This document shows, piece after piece, positions 1 through 5,307 of a stretch of DNA of 8,282 nt. Source of the stretch: Elusimicrobia bacterium CG06_land_8_20_14_3_00_38_11 (GTDB taxonomy: Bacteria; Elusimicrobiota; UBA8919); assembly GCA_002780205.1 (NCBI GenBank), contig PEVQ01000021.1:1-8282 (forward strand), written 5' to 3'. The notes under the pieces were generated by a model. That model saw only the letters and a list, made by a program, of their open reading frames with translations, did no database searches and was not told the DNA's origin. Numbering within the stretch: position 1 is the first letter of the stretch; every line of letters begins with the position of its first letter. The position numbers and the translations under genes are program-made.

Positions 1-659
1 TAAAAACGAAATTAGAATCGGCAAAAAAATCAGGATTTGTCGTCGGGCTTTCCGGCGGGATTGATTCTGCGGTTGTTTCTTTGCTGTGCCAAAAAGCGGG
101 CGGCACAAAAAATATTCTTTGCTTAATTCTTCCCTGCCAATCGCAAAAAACCGATATTGCAGATGCAAAAAAAGTTGCAAAAAAATTCGGGTTAAAAACA
201 GAGACAGTTGACCTTACCAAAATCTATAAAAATTTAATCGGAATTCTACCGACGGCAACTAAACTCGCACAGGCAAATCTTAAACCGAGATTGCGAATGC
301 TTACGCTTTATTATTTTGCCAATAAATTAAATTACCTCGTTGCAGGAACGGGAAATAAATCGGAACTTTCAATCGGTTATTTTACAAAATACGGCGACGG
401 CGGAGCGGACATTCTTCCAATAGGCAACCTCTATAAATCCGAAGTCCGCGGGTTGGCAAAATATCTTAAAATCCCGGAAGAAATAATAACAAAACCGCCG
501 ACAGCAGGGCTTTGGACGGGCCAAACAGACGAAGACGAAATCGGAATAACTTATGACGCACTTGAACAACAATTAAGGAGTAAAAAATATAGTGGGAATG
601 TAAGCAATTACTTACATTCTGCAAAGCACAAACTAACCCTACCAGAAATTTTTAAGTAA
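1..659 (+). CDS. nadE: NAD synthetase, 5' end outside the window
   Basis: NadE makes NAD+ from deamido-NAD+ (nicotinate adenine dinucleotide), ATP and ammonia, the last step of NAD synthesis in the cytoplasm. The reading frame is open from base 3, giving 218 visible residues and ending in TAA. An internal TTG at 81 is not the start, because the PP-loop ATPase motif SGGIDS lies upstream of it at bases 51-68 (visible residues 17-22). Further family marks are GTGNKSEL (from visible residue 115), GYFTKYGDGGADILPIG and KPPTAGLWTGQTDEDEIG, which form the ATP and deamido-NAD site. These fit the short NadE type. Since the N-terminus is missing, a glutamine-dependent form with an amidase domain in front cannot be excluded. 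Roughly 20-30 residues are missing if it is the short form. A 9-bp perfect hairpin sits near the 3' end of the gene (596-619). Confidence 0.93.
   Translation, partial: KTKLESAKKSGFVVGLSGGIDSAVVSLLCQKAGGTKNILCLILPCQSQKTDIADAKKVAKKFGLKTETVDLTKIYKNLIGILPTATKLAQANLKPRLRMLTLYYFANKLNYLVAGTGNKSELSIGYFTKYGDGGADILPIGNLYKSEVRGLAKYLKIPEEIITKPPTAGLWTGQTDEDEIGITYDALEQQLRSKKYSGNVSNYLHSAKHKLTLPEIFK
596..619. repeat. Perfect 9-bp inverted repeat inside nadE
   Basis: GAATGTAAG at 596-604 and CTTACATTC at 611-619 are exact inverted copies around a 6-base loop. They lie about 40 bases before the nadE stop and encode part of its C-terminal region, just before the conserved SAKHK. No T-run follows, so this is not a typical intrinsic terminator. 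It may be a small palindromic element or an mRNA 3' structure. Confidence 0.6.
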
Positions 660-672
660 TAGTAAAAAATGT

Positions 673-702
673 CATTTAATCATTTAACTAAATGAGCAAA
701 TG
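673..702. repeat. AT-rich imperfect palindrome covering the lnt start codon
   Basis: The arms at 673-686 and 689-702 pair over 12 of 14 positions, with one internal mismatch of two bases (aa against gc) and a 2-base loop. The right arm ends in the ATG of lnt at 700-702. It fills most of the 40-base gap between nadE and lnt. It could be a repeat copy or could influence lnt translation; the sequence alone does not decide. Confidence 0.5.
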
Positions 703-2349
703 AGAAAAATAGCCCTTTGTATTTTATCTGCAATTTTTTTAATACTCTCTTTTCCAAAAACTTCCCTTTGGCCTCTTGCATGGATTTCATTAGTTCCGCT
801 TTTTTTTGCAGTTCAGAATGAGAAACCGTTAAAATCATTTTTATACGGAATCATTACCGGACTTGCCGCATATTGCGGAATTTTATACTGGCTTGTTCCT
901 ACATTTTCTGCTGCCGGAGAGCCGAAAATAATCGGAATTGCCGTTTTAATCTTACTCTCTTTTTATCTCGCAATTTATTACGGACTTTTTTGTCTTTTTA
1001 TTCGCTTCGCTCACCTCCGACTAAAGTCGGGGGCTACAATTCGCTACTCGCTACTCGCTGCCTTTCTCTGGGTTTCTCTTGAATCTATCCGCACCCATTT
1101 ATTTACCGGATTTCCGTGGGCAGTGTTGGGATATTCACAGTGGAATAATCTGCCGATAATACAGATTTCGGAATTTGCGGGCGTTTATGGCGTTTCATTC
1201 TTAATTATTCTTGTGAATTTAACAATATCTAATGCAATTAAAAATGACACGAAGTGTCACCCTGAGACAGAGGCGAAGGGTCTCAAATCTAAAGATAGAA
1301 TTCTTCGCTTCGCGCAGAATGACAACATTAAAAATTGTGGATTTACATTATTGCTAATTTCAGTCAGTTTAATTTTTGGATTTTACAAACTCAAAAACAT
1401 CGGAACATCAGAACATCGGAACATCAAAACTGTTTCTATCCTTCAGGGCAATATTGACCAGTACAAAAAATGGAATGAAAAATATGAGCAGGAAATTGTT
1501 GACACTTATTCCGAACTTGTCTCTACCTTCTACCGTCTACCTTCTACCCTCTACCCTGCCTTAATCGTTTGGCCCGAATCATCTGTTCCGGGTTTTTTGA
1601 AAAGTGATAAAAAATTATATGGTTGGATTTCAGATATCGCCAAAAAAACCGGAATGCAGCATCTTGTCGCTTCAAACGATTATAAACAAGTTTGTTATCA
1701 TCGCTCGCTCGGAAATTCAAACAAGTTTGATTTCACTCGCTCGCTTGATTATAAAAACGGTAAATTTTACAACTCGGCGTTTTTGGTATCTTCCGACGGT
1801 AAAATTACAGATGAATACTCAAAAGTTCATCTTGTCCCGTTCGGCGAATATATTCTGTTAAGAAATTTTTTAAGTAAATTTATAAAAGTTGTCAATGAAA
1901 TCGGAGAATTTTCATCCGGCGAAAAACACAATGTTATAAATTCAACCGCCGGGAAACTCGGTCTAAATATCTGTTTTGAAGCAATTTTCCCGAATGAAGT
2001 AAGAAAATCTGTCAAAAACGGTGCGGAAGTAATCGTTAACTTAACAAACGATGCGTGGTACTTAAAAACATCGGCACCGTATCAACATTTTACTATGAAT
2101 GTTTTCAGGGCAGTAGAAAACAGGCGGTTTGTTGTCCGTGCGGCAAATACAGGCGTTTCCGGTTTCATTGACCCATCGGGCAGGGTAAAATCAAAGACAG
2201 AAATTTTTATTACAACAACGCTTACTGATGATATTCAGCCGTTAAATTATCTAACCTTTTATACCAAATTCGGCGATATTTTTGCCTATCTATGCATAAT
2301 AATTTCAATAATTCTTTTGACATTTAGAAAAAAAATTGATAAACTTTAA
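700..2349 (+). CDS. lnt: Apolipoprotein N-acyltransferase with several in-frame repeat insertions
   Basis: Lnt N-acylates the N-terminal cysteine of lipoproteins at the inner membrane, using phospholipid as donor. The N-terminal part carries several membrane helices (about residues 5-20, 24-38, 44-66, 76-101, 113-128, 158-180 and 211-229). A carbon-nitrogen hydrolase domain and a final helix (about 522-541) follow. The family's Glu-Lys-Cys triad is visible: E293 (VWPESSVP), K375 (SKVHLVPFGEY) and C425 (NICFEAIFPNEVR). NLTNDAW, the VFRAVENRR stretch and AANTGVSG are also conserved. At 549 residues it is longer than usual (about 500). Three apparent insertions of 13, 30 and 23 codons, plus two short tandem repeats, account for this, and removing the three leaves about 483. 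Glu-Lys spacing is 82 residues, stretched by the 23-codon insert. No convincing Shine-Dalgarno site precedes the ATG. It probably shares a transcript with nadE and the downstream HD-GYP gene. Confidence 0.95.
   Translation: MRKIALCILSAIFLILSFPKTSLWPLAWISLVPLFFAVQNEKPLKSFLYGIITGLAAYCGILYWLVPTFSAAGEPKIIGIAVLILLSFYLAIYYGLFCLFIRFAHLRLKSGATIRYSLLAAFLWVSLESIRTHLFTGFPWAVLGYSQWNNLPIIQISEFAGVYGVSFLIILVNLTISNAIKNDTKCHPETEAKGLKSKDRILRFAQNDNIKNCGFTLLLISVSLIFGFYKLKNIGTSEHRNIKTVSILQGNIDQYKKWNEKYEQEIVDTYSELVSTFYRLPSTLYPALIVWPESSVPGFLKSDKKLYGWISDIAKKTGMQHLVASNDYKQVCYHRSLGNSNKFDFTRSLDYKNGKFYNSAFLVSSDGKITDEYSKVHLVPFGEYILLRNFLSKFIKVVNEIGEFSSGEKHNVINSTAGKLGLNICFEAIFPNEVRKSVKNGAEVIVNLTNDAWYLKTSAPYQHFTMNVFRAVENRRFVVRAANTGVSGFIDPSGRVKSKTEIFITTTLTDDIQPLNYLTFYTKFGDIFAYLCIIISIILLTFRKKIDKL
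1000..1045 (-). repeat. Palindromic repeat in lnt, related in reverse orientation to one in lysS
   Basis: The core at 1009-1037 contains CCGACT-aa-AGTCGG and matches the reverse complement of the lysS element (6177-6220) in two blocks: 1009-1021 with 6208-6220 (13 bases) and 1024-1037 with 6177-6190 (14 bases). The direct repeat ATTCGCT flanks it at 1000-1006 and 1039-1045, a 39-base (13-codon) offset. It is followed at 1041-1061 by almost three heptamers TCGCTAC. Removing 39 bases joins LFI directly to RYSLLAAFLW, a smooth membrane helix. Confidence 0.7.
1041..1061. repeat. Heptamer tandem repeat TCGCTAC, three copies
   Basis: Two exact copies of TCGCTAC (1041-1047, 1048-1054) and one with a single change (1055-1061, TCGCTGC). 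It lies inside lnt and directly abuts the palindromic repeat. Confidence 0.6.
1237..1335 (+). repeat. MITE-like palindromic element inserted in frame in lnt, with 9-bp flanking direct repeats
   Basis: ATTAAAAAT occurs exactly at 1237-1245 and 1327-1335, so the net gain is 90 bases or 30 codons. Between the copies, a head palindrome TGACAC-gaa-GTGTCA (1245-1259) is followed by an imperfect inverted repeat running from TGTCA (1255) to TGACA (1320-1324). It encodes a polar segment (about residues 182-209) that interrupts an otherwise hydrophobic region of Lnt. Without it the protein would read SNAIKNCGFTLLL. The head TGACACGAAGTGTCACCC recurs at 3567-3584. Confidence 0.8.
1396..1427. repeat. Octamer tandem repeat AACATC(G/A)G, four copies
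   Basis: Four consecutive octamers (1396-1403, 1404-1411, 1412-1419, 1420-1427) share AACATC, followed by GG, AG, GG and AA. They encode the linker NIGTSEHRNI between the last N-terminal helix of Lnt and the hydrolase domain, which begins at KTVSILQGNI. Confidence 0.75.
1522..1556. repeat. Heptamer tandem repeat TCTACCN, five copies
   Basis: Five consecutive TCTACC(T/G/T/C/C) units fill 35 bases of lnt, shortly before the catalytic glutamate (codon at 1576). The unit length is not a multiple of three, so gain or loss of one copy would shift the frame. Confidence 0.8.
1678..1755 (+). repeat. In-frame 23-codon insertion in lnt, flanked by GATTATAAA direct repeats
   Basis: GATTATAAA occurs exactly at 1678-1686 and 1747-1755, giving a 69-base net insertion that duplicates the residues DYK. 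Inside are a stem of 10 bp with one bulged T (1712-1722 with 1725-1734, loop aa) and TCGCTCGCT twice (1701-1709, 1737-1745). The block can also be read as two imperfect tandem units of about 35 bases sharing ACAAGTTTG. Removal restores a continuous NDYKNGKFYNSAFLV, as expected for the hydrolase domain. Confidence 0.8.
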
Positions 2350-2351
2350 CT

Positions 2352-3569
2352 ATGTTGACAAAAAATATTGAAGAATTGCTAAATATCGGCATTGCGTTAT
2401 CCAGCGTTCACGATTTGGATAAACTTTTGGATATGATTTTATCCGAGGCGCAGAAACTTACATCCGCCGACAGCGGCTCAATTTATCTTGTTGAGGGCGA
2501 CAAACTTATTTTTAAGACCAGTCGTTCAAATACCTATTTTAAAAGATGGGGCGAAAAAAAGACACGGGAAATTTTCAAAAGTTTTGAGATGCCTATAACA
2601 AAACAAAGTATTGCCGGATACGTAGCGCTCACCTGTCGGCCGTTAAATATACACGATGTCCAAACTATTCCGCAGGACTTTGAGTTTCACTACAATCCTA
2701 CTCTTGATAAAAAATACGATTACAAAACCGTCTCAATGCTCGTTATTCCTATGCTTAACCGCGCCGGCAACATCATAGGAATACTCCAACTTATAAATTC
2801 GCTTTCTGACGGTAAAATTGTTCCTTTTACCGACGAGCATGAAAAAATTACAACATCTTTTTCTTCGCAGGCGGCGGTTGCAATTCAAAATGCAAAACTC
2901 ACCGAGGACTTAAAAAGCGCTCATTTTGACACAATTTTCCGTCTCAGTGCCGCCGCGGAATACAGAGACAAAGAAACAGGCAATCACATAAAACGGGTAA
3001 GCCATTATTCTAAAATCATAGCGGAAAAAATGGGACTCTCTGCGGAAGAAACCGAACTTATTTTTTGGGCGGCGCCGATGCACGACATCGGGAAATTAGG
3101 TATTCCCGACGCAATTTTACAGAAACCCGGAAAACTCACTCCCGAAGAAAGAACGGTAATGGAACAGCACACTGTTATAGGCGCTATGGTTTTGAAAGAT
3201 ACGACTGCCGATGTTCTCAAAAAATCAAGGATTGTCGCTTTAACGCATCACGAAAAAGTCGACGGCACCGGCTACCCATTAAAACTTAAAGGCAATGAAA
3301 TCCCGATTGAGGGAAAAATTATCGCGCTGGCGGATGTCTATGACGCACTCTCATCAAAAAGATGTTACAAAGAACCATTTTGCGAAGAGAAAGTAATAAG
3401 CATTCTTAAAGAGGGAAGTGGCACTCACTTTGACGAAAAAATTCTGGATGTTTTTCTTTCAAGTATAAATGAAATAAATACTATCAGGGAAAAATACAGC
3501 GATAAGGAAGAGGATTTTGACAAATTCGCCGACATTAAGAATATAAACATATCGGAGTTGTTGAAATGA
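2352..3569 (+). CDS. GAF and HD-GYP domain protein, probable cyclic-di-GMP phosphodiesterase
   Basis: This 405-residue soluble protein joins an N-terminal GAF sensor domain (about residues 18-180) to an HD-GYP domain (about 190-360), which in this family hydrolyses cyclic-di-GMP. The expected metal ligands are visible: E208 and H212 (ETGNHIKRV), H244-D245 (MHDIGKLGIP), H273 (EQHTVIGA), H299-H300 (THHEKVDGTGYP, with GYP at 307-309) and D328 (ALADVYDAL). The set including the glutamate suggests a three-metal site, so an active enzyme is likely. The GAF ligand cannot be told from sequence. There is no signal peptide or membrane segment. The ATG follows the lnt stop by 2 bases without a Shine-Dalgarno site, so it is probably co-transcribed. 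Its stop codon TGA is the first three bases of a palindromic repeat, so the native C-terminus may have been altered by repeat insertion. Confidence 0.92.
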   Translation: MLTKNIEELLNIGIALSSVHDLDKLLDMILSEAQKLTSADSGSIYLVEGDKLIFKTSRSNTYFKRWGEKKTREIFKSFEMPITKQSIAGYVALTCRPLNIHDVQTIPQDFEFHYNPTLDKKYDYKTVSMLVIPMLNRAGNIIGILQLINSLSDGKIVPFTDEHEKITTSFSSQAAVAIQNAKLTEDLKSAHFDTIFRLSAAAEYRDKETGNHIKRVSHYSKIIAEKMGLSAEETELIFWAAPMHDIGKLGIPDAILQKPGKLTPEERTVMEQHTVIGAMVLKDTTADVLKKSRIVALTHHEKVDGTGYPLKLKGNEIPIEGKIIALADVYDALSSKRCYKEPFCEEKVISILKEGSGTHFDEKILDVFLSSINEINTIREKYSDKEEDFDKFADIKNINISELLK

Positions 3570-3670
3570 CACGAAGTGTCACCCCGAACTTGTTCCGGGG
3601 TCTATATAGACGCCGTCCCGAATTTATTTCGGGATGCTGAAACGAGTTCAGCATGACATCTTTGATGTCA
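3567..3670. repeat. Array of abutting hairpins between the HD-GYP gene and prfB
   Basis: Successive inverted repeats are: TGACAC/GTGTCA (3567-3581); CCCCGAAC against GTTCCGGGG with one bulge (3582-3600); the palindrome TCTATATAGA (3601-3610); TCCCGAA/TTCGGGA (3616-3634); TGCTGAA/TTCAGCA (3635-3653); TGACATC/GATGTCA (3654-3670). The last three follow each other with no base between. The head is shared with the lnt element at 1245-1262. TGTCA (3577-3581) and TGACA (3654-3658) form possible outer ends. No T-tract follows any stem, so terminator function is not shown. Confidence 0.8.
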
Positions 3671-3770
3671 GATTGTGTCGCTAACACTCACAACGACTTC
3701 GTCGATTGAATCTCTTCAAAAATTTCTTGCTCGCTCCACGATTAAAAGGGCAAAAAAATAAAGGTATTAT
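3671..3770. other. Remainder of the gap before prfB
   Basis: The 201 bases from 3570 to 3770 have no gene. After the hairpin array I see only weak short stems (for example GTGT/ACAC near 3675-3687 and CGAC/GTCG around 3694-3704) and the prfB ribosome binding site. No promoter with both boxes at good spacing was found. Confidence 0.5.
3761..3764 (+). promoter_or_regulatory. Ribosome binding site of prfB
   Basis: AAGG lies 6 bases before the ATG at 3771. This is one of only two clear Shine-Dalgarno sites at gene starts in the window, and it supports starting RF2 at 3771 rather than at 3934. Confidence 0.6.
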
Positions 3771-4878
3771 ATGCTACCTGAACTAAAAGAAAAAACAAGA
3801 AAATTATTGCAAAGAACCGACGAACTCGGGAGGTATCTTTGACATAGAAAACAAAACAAAAGAGATAACCGAAATTGAAAAAACTGCAGCCGCTAAAAAT
3901 TTTTGGAACAATCCCGCCGAAGCCCAGAAAACAATGCAACACCTTAACTCGCTAAAATCACAAATCACAAAATATCAAAGTATCATAAAAGAACTTGCCG
4001 AGACCTCTGAATTGCTTTCCATTTTAGAGACGGAAAACGATGAAACAATGTATCCCGATATTTCAAGAATGCTTGAAAAAATAGAGGACAAAATCTCGGA
4101 AATGGATTTGCAGTTGAAACTTTCCGGCGAGTTTGACAAAAACGGCGCGATTGTTTCCATTCATTCCGGAGCCGGCGGGACCGAAGCGTGCGACTGGGCT
4201 GACATGCTTTTGCGTCTATATTTGCGGTGGGCGGAAAGAAAAAATTTCAAAATAGAAATTGTTGATTCACTTGCCGGCGACGAAGCAGGAATAAAATCAA
4301 TAACATTTATCGTCAAGGGCGAATATGCTTACGGTTATCTTAAATCGGAAATTGGCGTCCATCGTCTGGTCAGAATTTCGCCGTTTGACGCCAACAAAAG
4401 AAGACACACATCATTTGCGTCCGTTGATGTAATTCCTGAAATTGACGACAACATTGAAATAAAAATTGATGAAAGCGACCTGCGTATTGACACTTATCGG
4501 GCGGGGGGTCACGGCGGACAGTATCTTCAGAAAACCGACTCGGCAGTTCGCATCACCCATAATCCCACTGGTATCGTGGTGCAATCACAAAACGAACGCT
4601 CCCAGTTTAAGAACAAAGTCACCGCGATGAAACTGTTAAAAGCAAAACTTTATGAACTTGAACAGGAGAAAAAACGCGCAAAAGTGGAAAAACATTATGA
4701 CGAAAAGGGCTCAATAGCATGGGGCAGCCAGATTAGAAGTTATGTTTTTATGCCGTATCAGATGGTAAAAGACCACAGAACCGGATTTGAAACCGGAAAT
4801 GTCCAGAAAATTATGGACGGCGACATTGACAAATTCATTCATGCCTATCTCTCCCAAAAAACCAAAAAAACACCTTGA
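3771..4878 (+). CDS. prfB: Peptide chain release factor 2, with programmed +1 frameshift
   Basis: RF2 recognises UGA and UAA stop codons and triggers peptide release on the ribosome. Codons 1-23 run from ATG 3771 to CTT 3837-3839, followed by an in-frame TGA (3840-3842). Skipping T3840 continues with GAC at 3841 in the frame that stays open to the TGA at 4876-4878. The joined protein has 368 residues, close to E. coli RF2 (365). The stop-recognition tripeptide SPF is at 203-205 (LVRISPFDANKRRHTSF) and the catalytic GGQ at 248-250, almost the E. coli positions. The residues after GGQ are YLQKTDSAVR, where most RF2 proteins have (H/Y)VN(K/R). Reading only the open frame from ATG 3934 would lose 54 N-terminal residues. 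The promoter of the next gene overlaps the stop codon. Confidence 0.96.
3828..3843 (+). promoter_or_regulatory. RF2 autoregulatory +1 frameshift site
   Basis: A Shine-Dalgarno-like GGGAGG (3828-3833) lies three bases (TAT) before the slippery CTT (3837-3839), followed by TGA and C (3840-3843). This is the classic arrangement: scarce RF2 lets the ribosome pause at UGA-C and slip +1, so RF2 controls its own synthesis. The spacing equals that of the E. coli site. Confidence 0.95.
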
Positions 4879-4903
4879 CAAAATCAAAAATATTTATTAT
4901 ACT
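4875..4903 (+). promoter_or_regulatory. Sigma70-type promoter for the response regulator and lysS
   Basis: A perfect -35 box TTGACA (4875-4880) is followed after 17 bases by TATACT (4898-4903), which differs from the consensus -10 at one position. An A/T-rich spacer adds to its likely strength. The -35 box includes the prfB stop codon TGA (4876-4878). Transcription would start near 4909-4911, giving a leader of about 28 bases. Confidence 0.8.
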
Positions 4904-4938
4904 TTAAGAGATAGCGTTAGATAAAAAACTACAAAAAT

Positions 4939-5307
4939 ATGGCTAATAAAACCGTACTTATCGTTGAAGATGAACCGTCTGTGGTTGATTTGTTAAAATT
5001 TCTGCTTGAGAAAGATGGTTATACAACCGCCGTCGCGTTTGACGGTGAAGAGGCGTTAAAACAGGTTACGGCAGCCAGGCCGGATTTAATTTTGCTTGAT
5101 ATAATGCTTCCGAAAATTGACGGATACACCGTGCAGAAACAACTTCAGGCGGATGAAAAAACCGCAAACATACCGACCATTGTTCTTACCGCAAAGGGCG
5201 GAATGCAGGATATGTTTCAATTTGAAAAAAATATAGTCGCTTTCATTGAAAAACCGTTTGACCCGAAAATTTTGAGAGAGAAAGTAAAAGAGGTACTAAA
5301 TGTCTGA
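4939..5307 (+). CDS. Single-domain response regulator (CheY-like receiver)
   Basis: The 122 residues form one receiver domain with no output domain. The acidic pocket is E10-D11 (VEDEPS), the phospho-acceptor is D54 (LLLDIMLPKIDG), the switch threonine is T84 (VLTAKGG) and the conserved lysine is K105 (FIEKPFDP), so phosphorylation should work. Such proteins pass signals by binding partners, for example in chemotaxis, pilus motility or phosphorelays; the partner here is unknown and no histidine kinase is in the window. The gene follows its own strong promoter, lacks a Shine-Dalgarno site, and overlaps lysS by 8 bases, which suggests coupled translation. Confidence 0.93.
   Translation: MANKTVLIVEDEPSVVDLLKFLLEKDGYTTAVAFDGEEALKQVTAARPDLILLDIMLPKIDGYTVQKQLQADEKTANIPTIVLTAKGGMQDMFQFEKNIVAFIEKPFDPKILREKVKEVLNV
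5289..5293 (+). promoter_or_regulatory. Ribosome binding site of lysS
   Basis: AGAGG lies 6 bases before the ATG at 5300, within the end of the response regulator gene. It confirms the overlapping start of lysS. Confidence 0.65.

Noticed and set aside
81..659. nadE starting at TTG 81
   Set aside because: The frame is open to the window start and the essential SGGIDS motif lies upstream of 81, so the gene is simply cut by the window edge.
692..703. Mini-ORF ATG AGC AAA TGA overlapping the lnt start
   Set aside because: Only three codons inside a palindrome; no evidence of translation coupling beyond the overlap.
1376..1564. Plus-strand alternative frame in lnt
   Set aside because: Its peptide is largely the tandem repeats read in another frame, and Lnt motifs in the main frame are complete.
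1003..1755. CRISPR array or leader
   Set aside because: The repeats in lnt are short, of different kinds and without regular unique spacers; they lie inside a coding frame.
1827..2015. Minus-strand open frames in lnt, lysS, nadE, HD-GYP and the methyltransferase gene
   Set aside because: They lie opposite well-supported genes, have no family motifs and no start signals; they are shadows.
3582..3670. Intrinsic terminator after the HD-GYP gene
   Set aside because: The stems are good, but none is followed by a T-run. Left as a repeat array.
3934..4878. A separate, shorter release factor starting at 3934, or a broken prfB
   Set aside because: The upstream ATG, ribosome binding site and classic frameshift signal give a full-length 368-residue RF2.
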